Below are positions 1-12,439 of a DNA stretch of 64,000 nucleotides, piece by piece. The notes beneath the pieces were generated by a model. It did not search any database, was not told the DNA's origin, and worked only from the letters and a program-made list of their open reading frames with translations. The stretch comes from Lutjanus erythropterus (Eukaryota > Chordata > Actinopteri > Lutjaniformes > Lutjanidae): contig CM034592.1 in NCBI GenBank assembly GCA_020091685.1, positions 35,936,350 to 36,000,349 on the forward strand, given 5' to 3'. Within the stretch, counting starts at the first letter, position 1. Each line of letters begins with the position of its first letter. The translations under genes were made by a program, and so were the position numbers.

Positions 1-67
1 GAATAAGTAACACTACAGGACAGCGGAAAAATATGTATTTCTGATTTTGGGGTGAACTGTCCTTTTA
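1..67. repeat. PAL-B right end (truncated by the window edge)
   Basis: ACTACAGGACAGCGGAAAAA onward and TTTTGGGGTGAACTGTCC match the right end of the PAL-B copy at 48660-48732. The rest lies left of the window. Confidence 0.7.
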
Positions 68-261
68 AATAGGTGCACAATATGATGAGGGATGTGTGCT
101 GAAAAGTTTAAGGCATTTTTCATTTCATCTTGACTTTAAATCTAAAACCATCCTCTGGTTGCAGCAGTGTGATGATTTGTTGCTTTTTATTTTGTTTTGT
201 ATCACCGAGTCAGTGGGACTTTGTGAAACTGTAGCTTTTTAAACTGTTTTTGACATTTTAT

Positions 262-342
262 ACACCAGATGACTAAACGATTTATCTAAAATAATCAGCA
301 GATTAATTGATAATGAAACTAATCATTAGTTGCAGCCCTGCA
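262..342 (-). repeat. REP-E fragment
   Basis: ATTAATTGATAATGAAACTA with ATCATTAGTTGCAGCCCTG is the reverse of the start of the common fish repeat with alternating CGATTAAT-like words; a fuller copy is at 18293-18503. Confidence 0.6.
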
Positions 343-1178
343 AAGAACATGTGGGTATCTGGTTGACATTTTACAGAACTGGTATCCAATATCTGAGCAC
401 TGAAGAGAAATCCACGACGAAGAGGTGAAGACTGGATCAGAATGAGGGCAAGTTAAAAGCCGTTTTGATTTCAAGCTGCACAAATCGATGTTTTCAAATT
501 AATTATGGATCACATAACACCACGCGGTAGATAAATGACTTAACGTATTTCCGCAACGACAAAAGACCAACAACATTGTATGATACTGTACTACCTTAGT
601 GCATTTGTCTGCCACCGGCTTTATTTACTTAAGAGGCACAACATGACTGTAATGACTGTACAGGCTGTTTCAGCCCAACCTCTGCAGTGTTGTCGTGCAG
701 CGCAGGATCAATACCTTTCTACAGATCAATTTTGAGTGCTTCACGAACAAATTAATATATTTAAGTACCAGATCGAGCAGAAACAATCAGTAGCTTAGTT
801 TGCGTGCTGTATGTTTGTGTCTGTACGCCTGTCTGCCACCTCTGCAGGAGACTGACAGCCTGCATGCTGTAATACAGTGAGGATGAAAAGCTGAAAGTGA
901 TATCAGAGGAGGTAAAAGAACTCTTTCACATCTCAAGTGAAGTACACACAAAACAAACATCAGCTCAGTCTCAGTGTTTGAGTGAGTGATTTGTACCAGC
1001 GGTGGAAAAAATATTGAGATCCTTCACTTAAAGCTGTCGCAGGCAGTTTATTATTTTTTTTAAGCTTTCAGCATGAAATTAATTCAAGTGGTCTGAGAGA
1101 AAACTAGACTTCTGCGCCTCCTCTTGGTTCTGTTTTCAGGCTTAAGAAAATCTAGTCTGACAGGAGACTTCGGCCTGT

Positions 1179-1275
1179 AGCTGATCGTTGAGTCTCATTC
1201 ACATCAAATATTGACGTTTTGAGATAACTGGCTCTTGGTATTTGACGACCAGGGAATGAGACTCAACAATCAGCT
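1179..1275. repeat. Hairpin with 22-bp arms
   Basis: Arms 1179-1200 and 1254-1275 are reverse complements with one mismatch, around a 53-nt loop. The core reads TTGAGTCTCATTC and its complement. Probably the core of a small palindromic transposon fragment. Confidence 0.85.
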
Positions 1276-1429
1276 GTCTTTCTCCAGAACCGCTAACCGT
1301 AACTTTTTAAAGTGCCTGTAATGAGAATTGTATGAAATGACAATGTGAAAGCAGCGTGAAAGGGGTCGTTTGTAAAGGATTATCTACAGAGAATTATCAC
1401 GTGAATCTGCAGCTTCTCGTGACTTTATG

Positions 1430-1815
1430 GAGCTTCACCTCATTTTTTAGCAATCCGGCCCACTTTAATGTTTTGTTTCACTTTCACTGCTCCCATTGTG
1501 CCATTTTTGGCCACAGGAGGCAGCCGTCTTCAGCTAAAACACTCTAAAAACCTGCTGTACTCTACCTTCTCTGCACCAAAGAGGAGACTGGCAAAGTAGG
1601 CAGCTAGCTGGTGAAACATAGTGGAGCATTAAGGAGCTACATAACCTGATATTTCCTTCAGGAGTTGGTAGAGCTTATCTGAAAGAGAGGGACTATTGGA
1701 TAAGTGGCTGCTGGATGTGTTAGCAACTGTTTGCTAACAAGTTTGTCGTATCAGCAAAGTCTACATGTAAATGTTACGCTGCCCCTAGGTGGCCAAAATA
1801 AACCAGTTATTGAGC
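1430..1815. repeat. Probable interspersed repeat
   Basis: CACAGGAGGCAGCCGTCTTC onward to GCCCCTAGGTGGCCAAAATA resembles a high-copy fish repeat known to me from memory. No second copy in the window, so the limits are rough. Confidence 0.35.
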
Positions 1816-2284
1816 CTTTAAGTAAAGGTACCAATACAACATTATGTGAGTATTTTATTATGAGTAAAGGATCCACATTCAAAATACTATTTCGGTAAAA
1901 GTACAGAAATAATGCCGAAAAATTAAAACTTGTGCTGAGTGATATATTATCACATATGATATTATGAGATTGTGAATAGTGATGTATCAGCCTATTTTTG
2001 TGTTCAGTTTTGTATTTCAGTTCAGTGGTTCCCGGCCTTATCCCCGTCAGAGGGTCACACTATAAATCTGAGGGGCTATGATATGCTTTTTGTGAAATGC
2101 TGGATAATTTTACCTCGCTCCACACTTTTATTGGAAGCATTTGTGGAAAAAGACATTGACACAGAATAGGGAGCTGCTTGAATTTTTACAGTATTACATA
2201 GGCTTGACGAAAAAAGAGAGAGAAAGAAAGAAGAGAAAGGAAAAAGTAAACAGAAGAAAGGGGAGCAAATACTCGTTGAAAGAG

Positions 2285-2490
2285 ATAAAATAGAATTTTA
2301 TTTATCCTAAGGGAAATTTTTGTTCAGCAGTTGCAGTAAAAAGTGGGAACAATGAAAATATAATATCGAAGTGCAAATCCAAAACATACATAATGCCAAA
2401 ATGTATAGAGAGTTTAATAGTAAGGCTCATAAAAATACAGGTTAGCGGTAAGGATTATAGATAAATGTAGTGGAGTAAAAAGTACAATAT
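2285..2490. repeat. REP-G copy
   Basis: TTTATTTATCCTAAGGGAAATT with the following A-rich GTGCAAA segment parallels 32925-33130 (GATAAGATA, CCTGAGGGGAAATT). This is the GATAAGATAATCCTTTATT-type repeat common in fish. Confidence 0.5.
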
Positions 2491-5400
2491 TTCCCCCTGA
2501 AGTGTAGTGATAAAACAGTCCCTATCTCTATTACTCTTTAACTCTAAACTGCTTTCTAAAAGCATGCTGTGACATAAAGACATAAAGTATACTGTGAGGG
2601 TGACTTTCTGTCATACATGCTGAAATGTGCACGAAGCCTCCTTGAAGTATGCAGAGCCATTTTACTGATATTAATAAACCTTTATAAAATAACCTGCATT
2701 TATAGTGCCCTCATCTGGTCATTCTGAGTCCTACTCTTAGCTGAACAGATGCAGAGGCTTTATAACCAGGAATAACAACAACACGAGAGAAATATTAATA
2801 TTATGCATATTTCTATTTATGTCCCGAAGATTCTAAATGACACTTAATAAAGTCATTTATTGCTCACAGCAACAGAACAATGAGGATCTTCTTTTTTTTT
2901 TCTTTCTGGTGTGTTGATGCAGTCAGAATATGGACTGTTTTTTCAGGATTTGCTGATGAAGGACTTTCTTAATGATGCCAATTTGTCTCCTCCTCTCCCA
3001 GCATGAAACATTTGAGATTTGGAGATTTGCTTGAGCAGAAAATGGAAGATGTCAAGACTGACACATCTGGTTCCTGTATTCTTTGCCGGCCTTTGGACTG
3101 CAGACTTTATTAATGTAGCCTTAGAAGTTTTTTCCTCCACATGCATCCACACCACTTTATGGTGTGTTTTTAATAAGGCACAGAGGGTAGCAGGAGAATG
3201 ACTGCTCACAGTTTAATTAGCAAACGTGTCGAATAAAATCTGATGTGAAATGGCTTGGAGGCCAGAGGAAAAGATGGGGAAATGTAGGAAGTCGGTGCAG
3301 AAGGATCAGATAATTACTTACTAGAGTCGTGTCCCTTCTGGCTTCTCTTTACTCAGTACTGCTCCGCCATGTTGCCCCAGATCTGTGCAGCGGGGCAACA
3401 CATCCTTCACTGGTGGAGAGATGCATTACCTCCCTCTGTGTCTCTAAATGTCGCTCTCTCCCTCCCCTCTGCTCACACCCTAAATACACCAATATACCTC
3501 GCTAGTTGGCCGGGCTATTTTCAGCACCAGGAGGACGAAAGAGGAGTGTGTATAGTGTGTGTAGACGTATATATCTGTATGTTTGTTTTTTTCAATCCTA
3601 CAGAGGCCAAGAACATATTTTTTAATGCTGTTGTCTTGAAATAACAAGTTAGTTATCCTGTTTTATTTATTTATCCTTTTTCATTTCCTTTACTATTACA
3701 TCTTCAAGTGCAGTAACACAAATGGGTATGCAGGTACTCGGAAAAGAGGGAGAAAATATATATACATAATACATTTTTGTATACATGCTGAGTATATATG
3801 GTACCTTGTTTGGTTTGAGTCATAGTCATAGAGCTATTTCCTTACATTTTCAAAGAAAAAACAAAGAAACATAACTATATACACCCAGAGAGGAAACGAT
3901 ACAAGAGAAAAATAAATAGGAAATAAATAAATGAAAGTGCTTGCAGCAGTCTGGCTTCACATCGTTACATAAATGTTACAGTTTGATATCTGGACACACA
4001 ACAGAAATACAATAAAAACTGTGAATGTTCCTTCAGTTCATTATGGTAATAAAATCTGGTCGTCTCAGAGGTTTGACGAATTGTGCTCATTTTTCCTACT
4101 GTCATATGAAGATGTTCATCTTTAAGTTTACAGAAAAAGTAACTCTTTCGATCTTATGAATCTCTGTTGTCACATCTATCCAGTTATTTATACTGTAGTA
4201 GGTCCAGCATGCGTCATCCATGTTTTGGTCAAAGTCTTTTTCCTTGCTGCCAGCAGCACATCTGTCAAACATCTATCTATCTGATTTTAGGAGCTTTCTT
4301 TGGACATGTACACAGCAGATTCAGAATATGTGTCTCAGTTGGGGTTTTTACAGCAGTTTGTGACATACAACTCTGTTGTTAACACACCAACTGTGTGCAC
4401 AAAAGAAAATCTCAGATTTGTGGTTGGAGGAAGAAACACACCTAAATTTAAACATTATTTTAAATATTTGATATCGATATTTGGAATGCACAAATATCAC
4501 AATGTTGGAGAGGCTGTGTTTGCACAGTAAAACAAGTCAACCACCAGTGGAAAACTTTGAAAAAAATACCATTTTGACGGAAAGACATGTCCATGTATAG
4601 TTGCCTGTAATTGGGAATATTAAAGAAGTATTGATTTTCATTAGCCATGCAAACAGCTTAGTAGGAACATGGTCTTTTTCAGAATAAGGGTAAAAAACTG
4701 AATATTATGTGCATGTGATCAAAGCTGTTGTTGTCTTTTCCTTCCTTGATTCTAAGGGGTGAAAGAAAACTTTAAAGAGAAGTATGTAGTTTTTTAAAAA
4801 AGCCCATTAAGTATGTATTATTGTTAATATCAAATATAATATAATACAGACAGAGAATTATATAAAAAGTTTCTAAAAATATCAGGAAAATGGATCACTG
4901 ATGCAATATTTACAGGAAATAATCAGCCAAATCTCTTATTTAACATAAATGTCCAGCCGTTATTGTATTCACCATTTTGGATTAATTGTAAAGTTTATCA
5001 TTTTTTCCCCATACAATTATTGTTATGCATTGAATATTATGTATCCATTAAATGTGTCCATTTGTCAGGGGCTGTCAGTTTACTCATTGATTGAGAGGGG
5101 GTCCCTTAAGGAAAAAGTCCTGGAAAGAGTATTTTATATCTCAAGATTTCAGGCCGATCAAATCCACTTTTTGATTATGTGACTGTCTCAGTTACATTTG
5201 TCATTACCACAGAGAAATGTTTGTGAGTATTATAGATGAAATGGTCTGCCTTTCAGCTAATATATGTGAACAAACTCGCAGGGGAAATTTAGTAGAAAGA
5301 TATTATGCAGTTAATTACTTTTGTTTTAATGTTACCCCTGTGATTAGAATTGTTTTCCACTTGATGTATGATGCAAGAAGTTGGTAATATACTGCAGCGT

Positions 5401-6559
5401 GAAACTATTAACCACCAATTCCCAGTAGACGAGCTTGCAGACATTTGGAGTGGGTGACGATGTGATTGTTGGAAAGACGTGCATTTTCTAAGTACCATCT
5501 TCAAGACCTTCATTTGTATTCACATTCTCATAAAGAATTTAAAATTTTCTTACTTCTGATTTTACATTAACCTCCTTCCTATAATGAACAGATCAGCTGA
5601 GTTCAGGAGGTAACTATCTGTTGTATCTCCCCTCGTCAGTCTTGGCCCTGGAACTAGACCGTTAAAAAATCTGGGTGATTTGCTCACTCTGCATCTTTTC
5701 TCCTCTTTTTGACACGATTCAGCACTTCCACACCACATATTTCACACATCCATGCATTTGCTTTAATTGCTGACTCCGATCATTTCTACACCCCGTCGTT
5801 AAGGTTAAGGAAGCTACTTTTCAAGTATAGAAGGCTCCGGATGATGTGTCAGGAGACATTTTAAATGTCACAGCAGGAAAAGCACAAATGTAATTAATAA
5901 AACTAATGATAGCTGAATTTAATTTAGCTGCATCAGTCTTCTGGGGTGTCTCGTCACACTGTCCTGATTTACTGGGACAAACAAAGCCATTGTTGGCGTT
6001 ATTTATTGTTACAGAACACCTATGCTTTTTCTGCTATGATGAATAAAAATGTGTGCTGCAGAAAAGGACCAATCTGATAACATTAGTATTGATGGATAAA
6101 AGATTTAACCTTTGTGAAAACTGGGGCAGTCTGTGTTGTTTTCAGCTCTTCATCATGAGTCTAACTGGGTCTGTGAGTCGCTCAGCTGTGAGATTTGCTT
6201 TCTGCCACATTATATTTTTTTTATACCCCAGCGGGGGGGCGTCAAACTTCTTCAAAACTGATCTATACTTGGCTCTAACAGATCTTTTACATGGCAGACA
6301 TTTTGACAAATCGTGGCACGAAAACCACATGTTCAGTTAAATGATAACCGTGTTTAGCCAACTGTGGCTCAAGTTAGCTCTGATACAGCTTCCTGAAATG
6401 CTTAAAAGATTCCTTTCACTCCAGTGTTTTTTTTTCTGATGTTTATGTCCTCTAAAATGTCCGACCTTGACTAAACCGACTTGTACTGTTGTCAATAGAG
6501 AGGTGTTTTCACATTGCTTTACTGAAGAGGGAGATGTGCACAGTCACTGTATAACGTGC
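2491..6559. other. No gene seen
   Basis: Short ORFs only, all with random composition and no splice-supported continuation. A/T-rich, with scattered mononucleotide runs. The 3300-3600 part is slightly more G/C-rich but carries no recognisable exon. Confidence 0.5.
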
Positions 6560-7480
6560 AAATTCAAGCCAAGTGACATGAAAGCTCCGGCGCAGAGCAG
6601 CCTAGTCAGTGCAGAGAATGAGAGTTAGCATTAGCTGTGTCAGCCACCACCAGTTACAAGCTTATAAACAAAATAAAAACAATCAAAAGATGCTAACTGC
6701 ACATACCATTCTGATACGCCTTCTAGTCGCTGATTTTGGTGCACGACAGTCTCCTCATGTGAGTTTGGGTCTGACTGAGGCTCAAACACGTTCAGCTGAA
6801 TCTCTCCAATATTTCCTCTGATGCTAATGTTCGCCATCTTCATGCACACTTCACTTTTACCCGGTCGACCTATTGCGTGAGGGTGCAAGGCCAGATCCAG
6901 AATTGCTTAATGAGAGAGACAGAGCAGATGTTCTTCCAGCAACTTGTTTTGTGGGAAAACAGTGTTTAAGATATTAATCATCACAGAATATCAATCAGGA
7001 GGCGATGAAATGATTTGTGAGCTGGAACACAGCCGTATGAGAGATCTCCACTGAAGTTAGCATGCTAACCAATGACAGTAAATAAAGATGGACGACCCTT
7101 CTGCCCTTCCTCCCGCTGTACAAAACTGGCCCAAAATATCCTGGATTCCAGCACTGCCATCTTGTGCTGGTGATGTCATTTGGAACCAGAGTCTGGCCAA
7201 TAGTGATGAGTGTTGGAGCCGCAGTAATAGCGTTCCTGCTCAAACAGCCAGCTGACTCGATCACAAGCAGAGCTCAGCTGTCAATCATGGCCTAAAACCT
7301 TGTTTTTATGTAATCAAATAACCAAATAGAACCAAACTCATCAGAAAATTGAACACTTGGACCAACATCAGCATGAAAAGAACTGCCTGAAATGATAGAA
7401 ACCATCTTTAGGAAAAATGAATTTGATGTATACTTTGATGTTTCAGTTTGGCCCATGTCCTATTTATTAACTTTGGAGAG
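6560..7480. repeat. Composite high-copy repeat including REP-H
   Basis: 6610-6840 is the reverse of 39425-39640 (shared words: CTGATTTTGGTGCA, GTCTGACTGAGGC, ACAGCTAATGCTAAC in one orientation). 7090-7480 contains CTGGCCCAAAATATCCTGG and CATCTTGTGCTGGTGATGTC, words I recall from a common percomorph repeat. Boundaries are approximate. Confidence 0.55.
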
Positions 7481-8590
7481 GCAGGATTTATGACTTCTTC
7501 CTGTCATTTAACTGACTTCCGTCATTCTCAGTGGTTTGGGTTTGGTCCTGGTCTGGCTGTATTCACTGGGAGGCTGTTGAGCGAGGCTCCCTTGCCTGCT
7601 CGCCCTGCTCTGATTCTGGAGCCCATGCTGGAGCCGATCCCAGCCAGCGTTATGTGATCTACAGTGTTGGAAGATGTACTCGGATCATGCAGTGACTGAA
7701 TGATAAATTAAAATACTGCTCATGCATTAACTCATCAGTATTAATTATGTACTTTATTAAATGTATTTAATACATCAGACACTTAAATAAAGGATCTGAG
7801 TACTTCCTCAAATGATGCGGGTTGCAGGATCCATTGGTCATTCAAATATGATGTAACACCAGCCTGTAGCCTCTTGTATTGCTCAAAGATGTCAAAGCAA
7901 ATGTTACAAATAGACGTCATTTGGACAAACAGACCACATGTGCTGACACTAACGTATTAATGTATTACTCATGTATTAACAGCCTTTAGCTTGGCTCAAA
8001 ATCTCCACCACAATGGCAGACATTTCCTTTTGATTGCTCATTGTAATCCTGCCCACAGCCCCTGACGTAGCGGTTCTTACTCTTGGCCCAGCAGAGACTT
8101 AGTGCCACTCTGGCTGGTTCGCTGGCTGTCAAAACTGATTCTAAATCAAGCTGTGGCTCTGAACCAGCCCTGGAACCACCTCCGTCAAAAGGGGGTATAG
8201 CAGGACTGCTAGCCGCATGGCTACCTGAACTAACTAGCTAACAGCAACTATGGTTAGTATCAGTTAGCCGATACTTTGATATGCTGCCCCCTATTTCACA
8301 TCTCTAAAATTTTCTTTCTACACAACTTCAAGATGTTTGGGCTTTCGTTGACCCAGCATCCCTAATAGTTAGCTTTATTAATAAACTATTTTAAGAGTAA
8401 ATCCTTTAATTTGCATAATCTTTAAGCAGTTATGTCTTTACATGACTGAGTTGTAACATCTCTCCTGTGCTGTCCTTCACTGAGGAGACACTGTAGTGTC
8501 ATGATGCCAATAAGTAAGTTAGAGTGAAAAACTTCTGTCAAAACATAAGAGTTGCTCCTCAACAGAAACACACTCCATAACAAACCCACC
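7481..8590. other. Spacer with degraded repeat-like sequence
   Basis: Contains tandem near-palindromes of GAACCAGCCCTGGAACC type at 8100-8180 and several TTAGCTAGCTAA-like words near 8220-8270. No gene seen. Confidence 0.3.
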
Positions 8591-8595
8591 CAGTG

Positions 8596-8598
<3 letters not shown>

Positions 8599-8652
<54 letters not shown>

Positions 8653-8669
8653 ACTCACACACACACACA
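8599..8669 (+). repeat. (AC)n microsatellite
   Basis: About 50 nt pure AC, then an interrupted CACACT part. Its readings give runs of Thr-His or Val-Cys and are not genes. Confidence 0.95.
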
Positions 8670-8808
8670 AACAAAGACACACTGTCACCTTGTTGACCAA
8701 AGCTACTTCCAAGACACCCAAACACTGCAGCTGATGTCCAGAGCCAAGTACGACCATATGGTGCTTTCTGTTTACTGTTGTCTACGCTGCAGTAATGATG
8801 TGCTTTAA

Positions 8809-8837
8809 GTGTGTGTGTGTGTGTGTGCATGTGTGTA
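8809..8837 (+). repeat. (GT)n microsatellite
   Basis: GTGTGTGT run of about 20 nt with interruptions. It lies 150 nt after the AC tract, so together they could pair as an inverted repeat. Confidence 0.85.
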
Positions 8838-8864
8838 TGGCAGAAAGGGCTAGGATGATGAAAG

Positions 8865-9425
8865 ATGAAAGCAGTGAGAAGAGGAAGGAGTGAGTCCTGG
8901 CAGGAAATGGAGGAAGAGAGTGAGCAGCTGACTGTTGGACAAACTGCCTCCCAGCTTCCTATTTCTCTGTTTCACCCCTGCATTGCAGCACTTCCTGCAG
9001 GAGCTGAGAGGGTGCAGTCTTTTCCACATCCCCTCTGCTGCCTCAGAGGAGACAAATCATCTCGACCAAAACGTCCCGGCTCAGCTCAGCGCTGGCACGT
9101 GTTGGCAGCAGCTGCTCTCTGCATATGTTCGTTATCTGGGGCTTTGATAGTGGTTGTGTTGCTCTTATCGACGTCCCCGAGCAGCTCAGTCCTCAGGCCT
9201 GACTCATCCTTTGTGGAGAGGACAACTAGTAGAGAGACAGAGAGGAGGAGGTTTACTCATTCACAGATGCTCTGTGGAAATGAGAGGGCCAGGGAAGGGC
9301 TGGAGTATCCCATAATGCACTGGGAATCCAAGCGATCCAGTCCTACTGTACTATCACTGCCTCGGTTAATAATGCAGCTGCGTTGTGACCTTGCGCTTAA
9401 CTCTGCCAGGCACCAAAGTTGCTGA
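8865..9425 (+). other. 186-codon open frame, probably not a gene
   Basis: ATG-started frame with a hydrophobic stretch near residues 80-103 (HVLAAAALCICSLSGALIVV). There is no conserved domain, no splice-linked neighbour, and the composition is mixed. The segment is more G/C-rich than its surroundings and may be a regulatory region or decayed sequence. Confidence 0.2.
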
Positions 9426-9611
9426 GTCAAGAAGCAGGAGTGATTTATCAAATCTGGTCAAGACCATTAGCTGATTACATTTTGTGATCACAAATAGAAT
9501 AATTAAACGTTGTTATTGTCAGAAAGCTTTTGAACCATTTTTAGAAATTCATTAACAAACTTGTTATCTGCCCGCTGTTGATGTCAAATAGTTTATATCT
9601 GAAGGTTATCT

Positions 9612-10300
9612 GAAGAAAAACAACTGACAATTACTTCTTTAGAAAATTTTAAATCTGATAAACATCAGCAACTGGCAACTTGTCCAGGGCGTCCCCCGCC
9701 TCTCGCCCAGTGTCAGCTGGGATAGGCTCCAGCCCCCCCACGACCCTTCAAGGATAAGCGGTTACAGACAATGAATGAATGAATGAATGAATAAACATCA
9801 GAATTATAAGATTTTGAGGAATTTTCACATTATGATGGCAAGTTTGTTAAATGTTGAAGCTTTTTATTTAGATCCAGTCCAGATGAACAGTATTTTAAGT
9901 ATCTACCGAGTGAAACAGTGTAGGCAGGTGGGACATATTGGTCAGAGGAATTTAATTTGAACCTTGAATAGTGGATGTGTCCGTGTGTTGAATCTCATCC
10001 CATCTGTTGCTGTTGATTATTCTCATAACTGTTTATGTTGCATTTTTTTCTTGAACTTCTTGTCTATATCTTGGTAAGTTCAGGGCTACTAATATTAAAA
10101 TTAAATAATAATTAAAAAAATAGGTTACATAACCTATATATGACAATTTCATGTATAAAAACAACTGACTTTCTTTTTTTTTTTACAATATTTTAAATCA
10201 GATGAACACATCAGCACTGCAGGATTTTTAAGAATTTTCACATAATGATGACAAAATTCTTTTCCTGATTAAATGTTGATGCTTTTTATTTAATGATAGG
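9612..10300 (+). repeat. Diverged direct duplication interrupted by the L2 insertion
   Basis: AACAACTGAC through AATGTTGAAGCTTTTTATTTA (9619-9870, minus the insert) recurs at 10160-10291 as AACAACTGAC through AATGTTGATGCTTTTTATTTA. Unit about 130 nt, spacing about 540 nt. Confidence 0.7.
9658..9801 (+). mobile_element. Short L2-type LINE tail with 11-bp target duplication
   Basis: Body 9669-9790 has CAGCTGGGATAGGCTCCAGC, GGATAAGCGGTTACAGACAA and ends in (TGAA)n, the usual 3' end of fish L2-like LINEs. It is flanked by ATAAACATCAG at 9658-9668 and 9791-9801. 5'-truncated, plus orientation. Confidence 0.85.
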
Positions 10301-10984
10301 GGAGACTAGGGATGGTTGCAACAGGGGGGTGTTACAACAATTCTTATTTCTCCACTCAGAAACATGTTAGAGTGATGTTACTCATCACATGCTCAGTTAG
10401 ACCTGTTCCCCACAAGGAGGATACTGATAGAAGATTCACTAAACATCTGCTGCATTTATTGAAAAACAGATGGTATGGAGGTATAAAATTGTTATTATTA
10501 TTATTTTGTATGAGATTTATTTTTGACATGCTGTCCTGACCTTTTCTATTAATTAAACAAAACTTAGTTAGCTTGAATCACTGTTTCGTTAACTTCTAAG
10601 TAACATGGTTAGCACATGTCCAGGTCAGTGTATCAAGCTAACACATGACGTTCTGTAATGGCTGACAGAACACACACATAGTGTGGGAACATTATAGAGA
10701 TTGGGGTAAAATGTAGAGATTGAAGAGCATCTTTAACATCTGCAGACTGACTCCAGATAGGCCATTGTTCTATGCACAAGCAAACAATACTAACTGTTTT
10801 TTAATAAATTACTGGATGAATAAATAGTATTGTAATATTGTAAAATAATGCATGATTCTGGAATACAATGCTTATCGAAACCAAAAACAAAAGTTAATTA
10901 AGTTAATCAACATGTTGCAACTGTCCCTGATGTTGTTGCAACTGTCCATTGGGTTAGGGTCAGTCCCAACTATCCCAGGTCTCC
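10301..10984. mobile_element. Nonautonomous DNA element with inverted ends
   Basis: Left end GGAGACTAGGGATGGTTGCAAC and right end, reversed, GGAGACCTGGGATAGTTGGGAC agree at most positions. Internal GGGGTAAAATGTAGAG and repeats of GTTGCAACTGTCC. No transposase ORF. About 684 bp. Confidence 0.7.
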
Positions 10985-10999
10985 ATAAATTTTATGCTG

Positions 11000-11950
11000 T
11001 TGATTAAAAGTCACACAAACCCCCCTGTGAACTCAGTGCTAAGAATTACCAGAGGTTTTTAATCTGTCATCTTTGTCTTTTTTGCTTTCCGGCCATCTGA
11101 AGTGCATTAAGATAACTGGTCTGAAATCTCTATTTGTTTTGGCAAAAAAAAGGTCATTCAAAATATTTGCAAATTACTCATAATCCAGTTTTCTATTATT
11201 TTCTACAGAGCAAAGTATAGAAAAATCTTATTTCAGTTGTATAATAAAGTTTCTATTAGTCCTATATCAGATAACTATCGACTGTCTCTCTGTAGAATAG
11301 GGCTGTTTGGTTTGGCTCTCTTCCATTAACATTTCTCCATTTTCCTGTCTGGAATTTATTTCACAATGAAGTCTCTGTTTACTGTCTCCTAAATCTACTT
11401 TTGAGTGAATTGAGTTATTGTTGTTGCCAAGTCTGCTCCTCTGACAATGCAGATTTACAGCGAGTGCTGCCATACGTAAACGCCATAGTATAATTACGGA
11501 CTGGAGGAACTTTCCATTGAGACAGCATATAGATCAGCGAGCTGTGTCCTTAAATTTAACAGCAAACAGCCACTCTGCTGTTCTGTTGCTGACCCCAACC
11601 TTTAAAAAAAAAGGGGCTCAGAAGCTCTGTGTAATGGCCTGAGCTGTCTTGCTGTTCTTACCATATGTCAGCCCTTGCTTCATTTCCCAGCCACCCTGTC
11701 ACCCCATCACTCTCTGCTGACAAAATATAAACAACTAGAAGTACAGTAGGAAAAACAATCTGTGAAAATGTCTTGCTCTGTCTAAAAGTAACAAAATACA
11801 CCCCCAGGAAATCACTGCAACTGTGACACTGCAGCCACAAAATAGTCTGTCACATGACCTTTAGTTAAAACCACAGTCTTGTTTCTTCTCTTGACTTTTT
11901 GTACAGAATTTAAAAAACAAGATATTATAATAGATGTTTGTTGGAGTTTG
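11000..11950. other. No gene seen
   Basis: A/T-rich spacer with a short poly-A run at 11605-11612. No repeat that I can name. Confidence 0.4.
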
Positions 11951-12390
11951 TAGGTGGATTTTCTTACCTCCAGTCAGCATTTTCCCCATGTTTCCAGTCT
12001 TTATGCTAAGCTAAGCTAAATACCTCCAGGCTTGAGGGGGAAGTGACCTTTCATTTGGGAGTCATTGTTTGTTTTTGTTTAACTTCAGGGTAAAATGTTA
12101 CATGCAGCAGAGATGGAGGGGTGCAGCAAGTGAAAGACAATGACAAAGAATACTGTCAATAAAGCATTTGTTAAAAACTGTAGAATTCACTACATTGTGG
12201 ACTACTCTCGTTAGCCTTTTAGCCATGCTAACACCACAGTTTATGCTTACAGTGATACCCAGATTATTTCATGTCCTGCCAACTTTTTTCAACATCACAC
12301 GAGTAAATGTTGCCATGCAGAGTCCAGACTGACTGCATCCAATCCATCTCATGGCAAGAAAGAGAATAGTGTATTTCCCAAAATGAAGAT
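11950..12390. repeat. PAL-C right half, degraded
   Basis: TTTCCAGTCTTTATGCTAAG followed by CTAAGCTAAAT is the PAL-C inner signature; GGCAAGAAAGAGAATAGTG and ATTTCCCAAAATG match its right end. Confidence 0.6.
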
Positions 12391-12439
12391 CTATTGCTTT
12401 AACCCCTCCCCCCAAAAGTTTTATCCATTAATCTATCCA

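Noticed and set aside
8422-8830. Frames with Val-Cys, Thr-His repeats
   Set aside because: Translation of AC/GT microsatellites.
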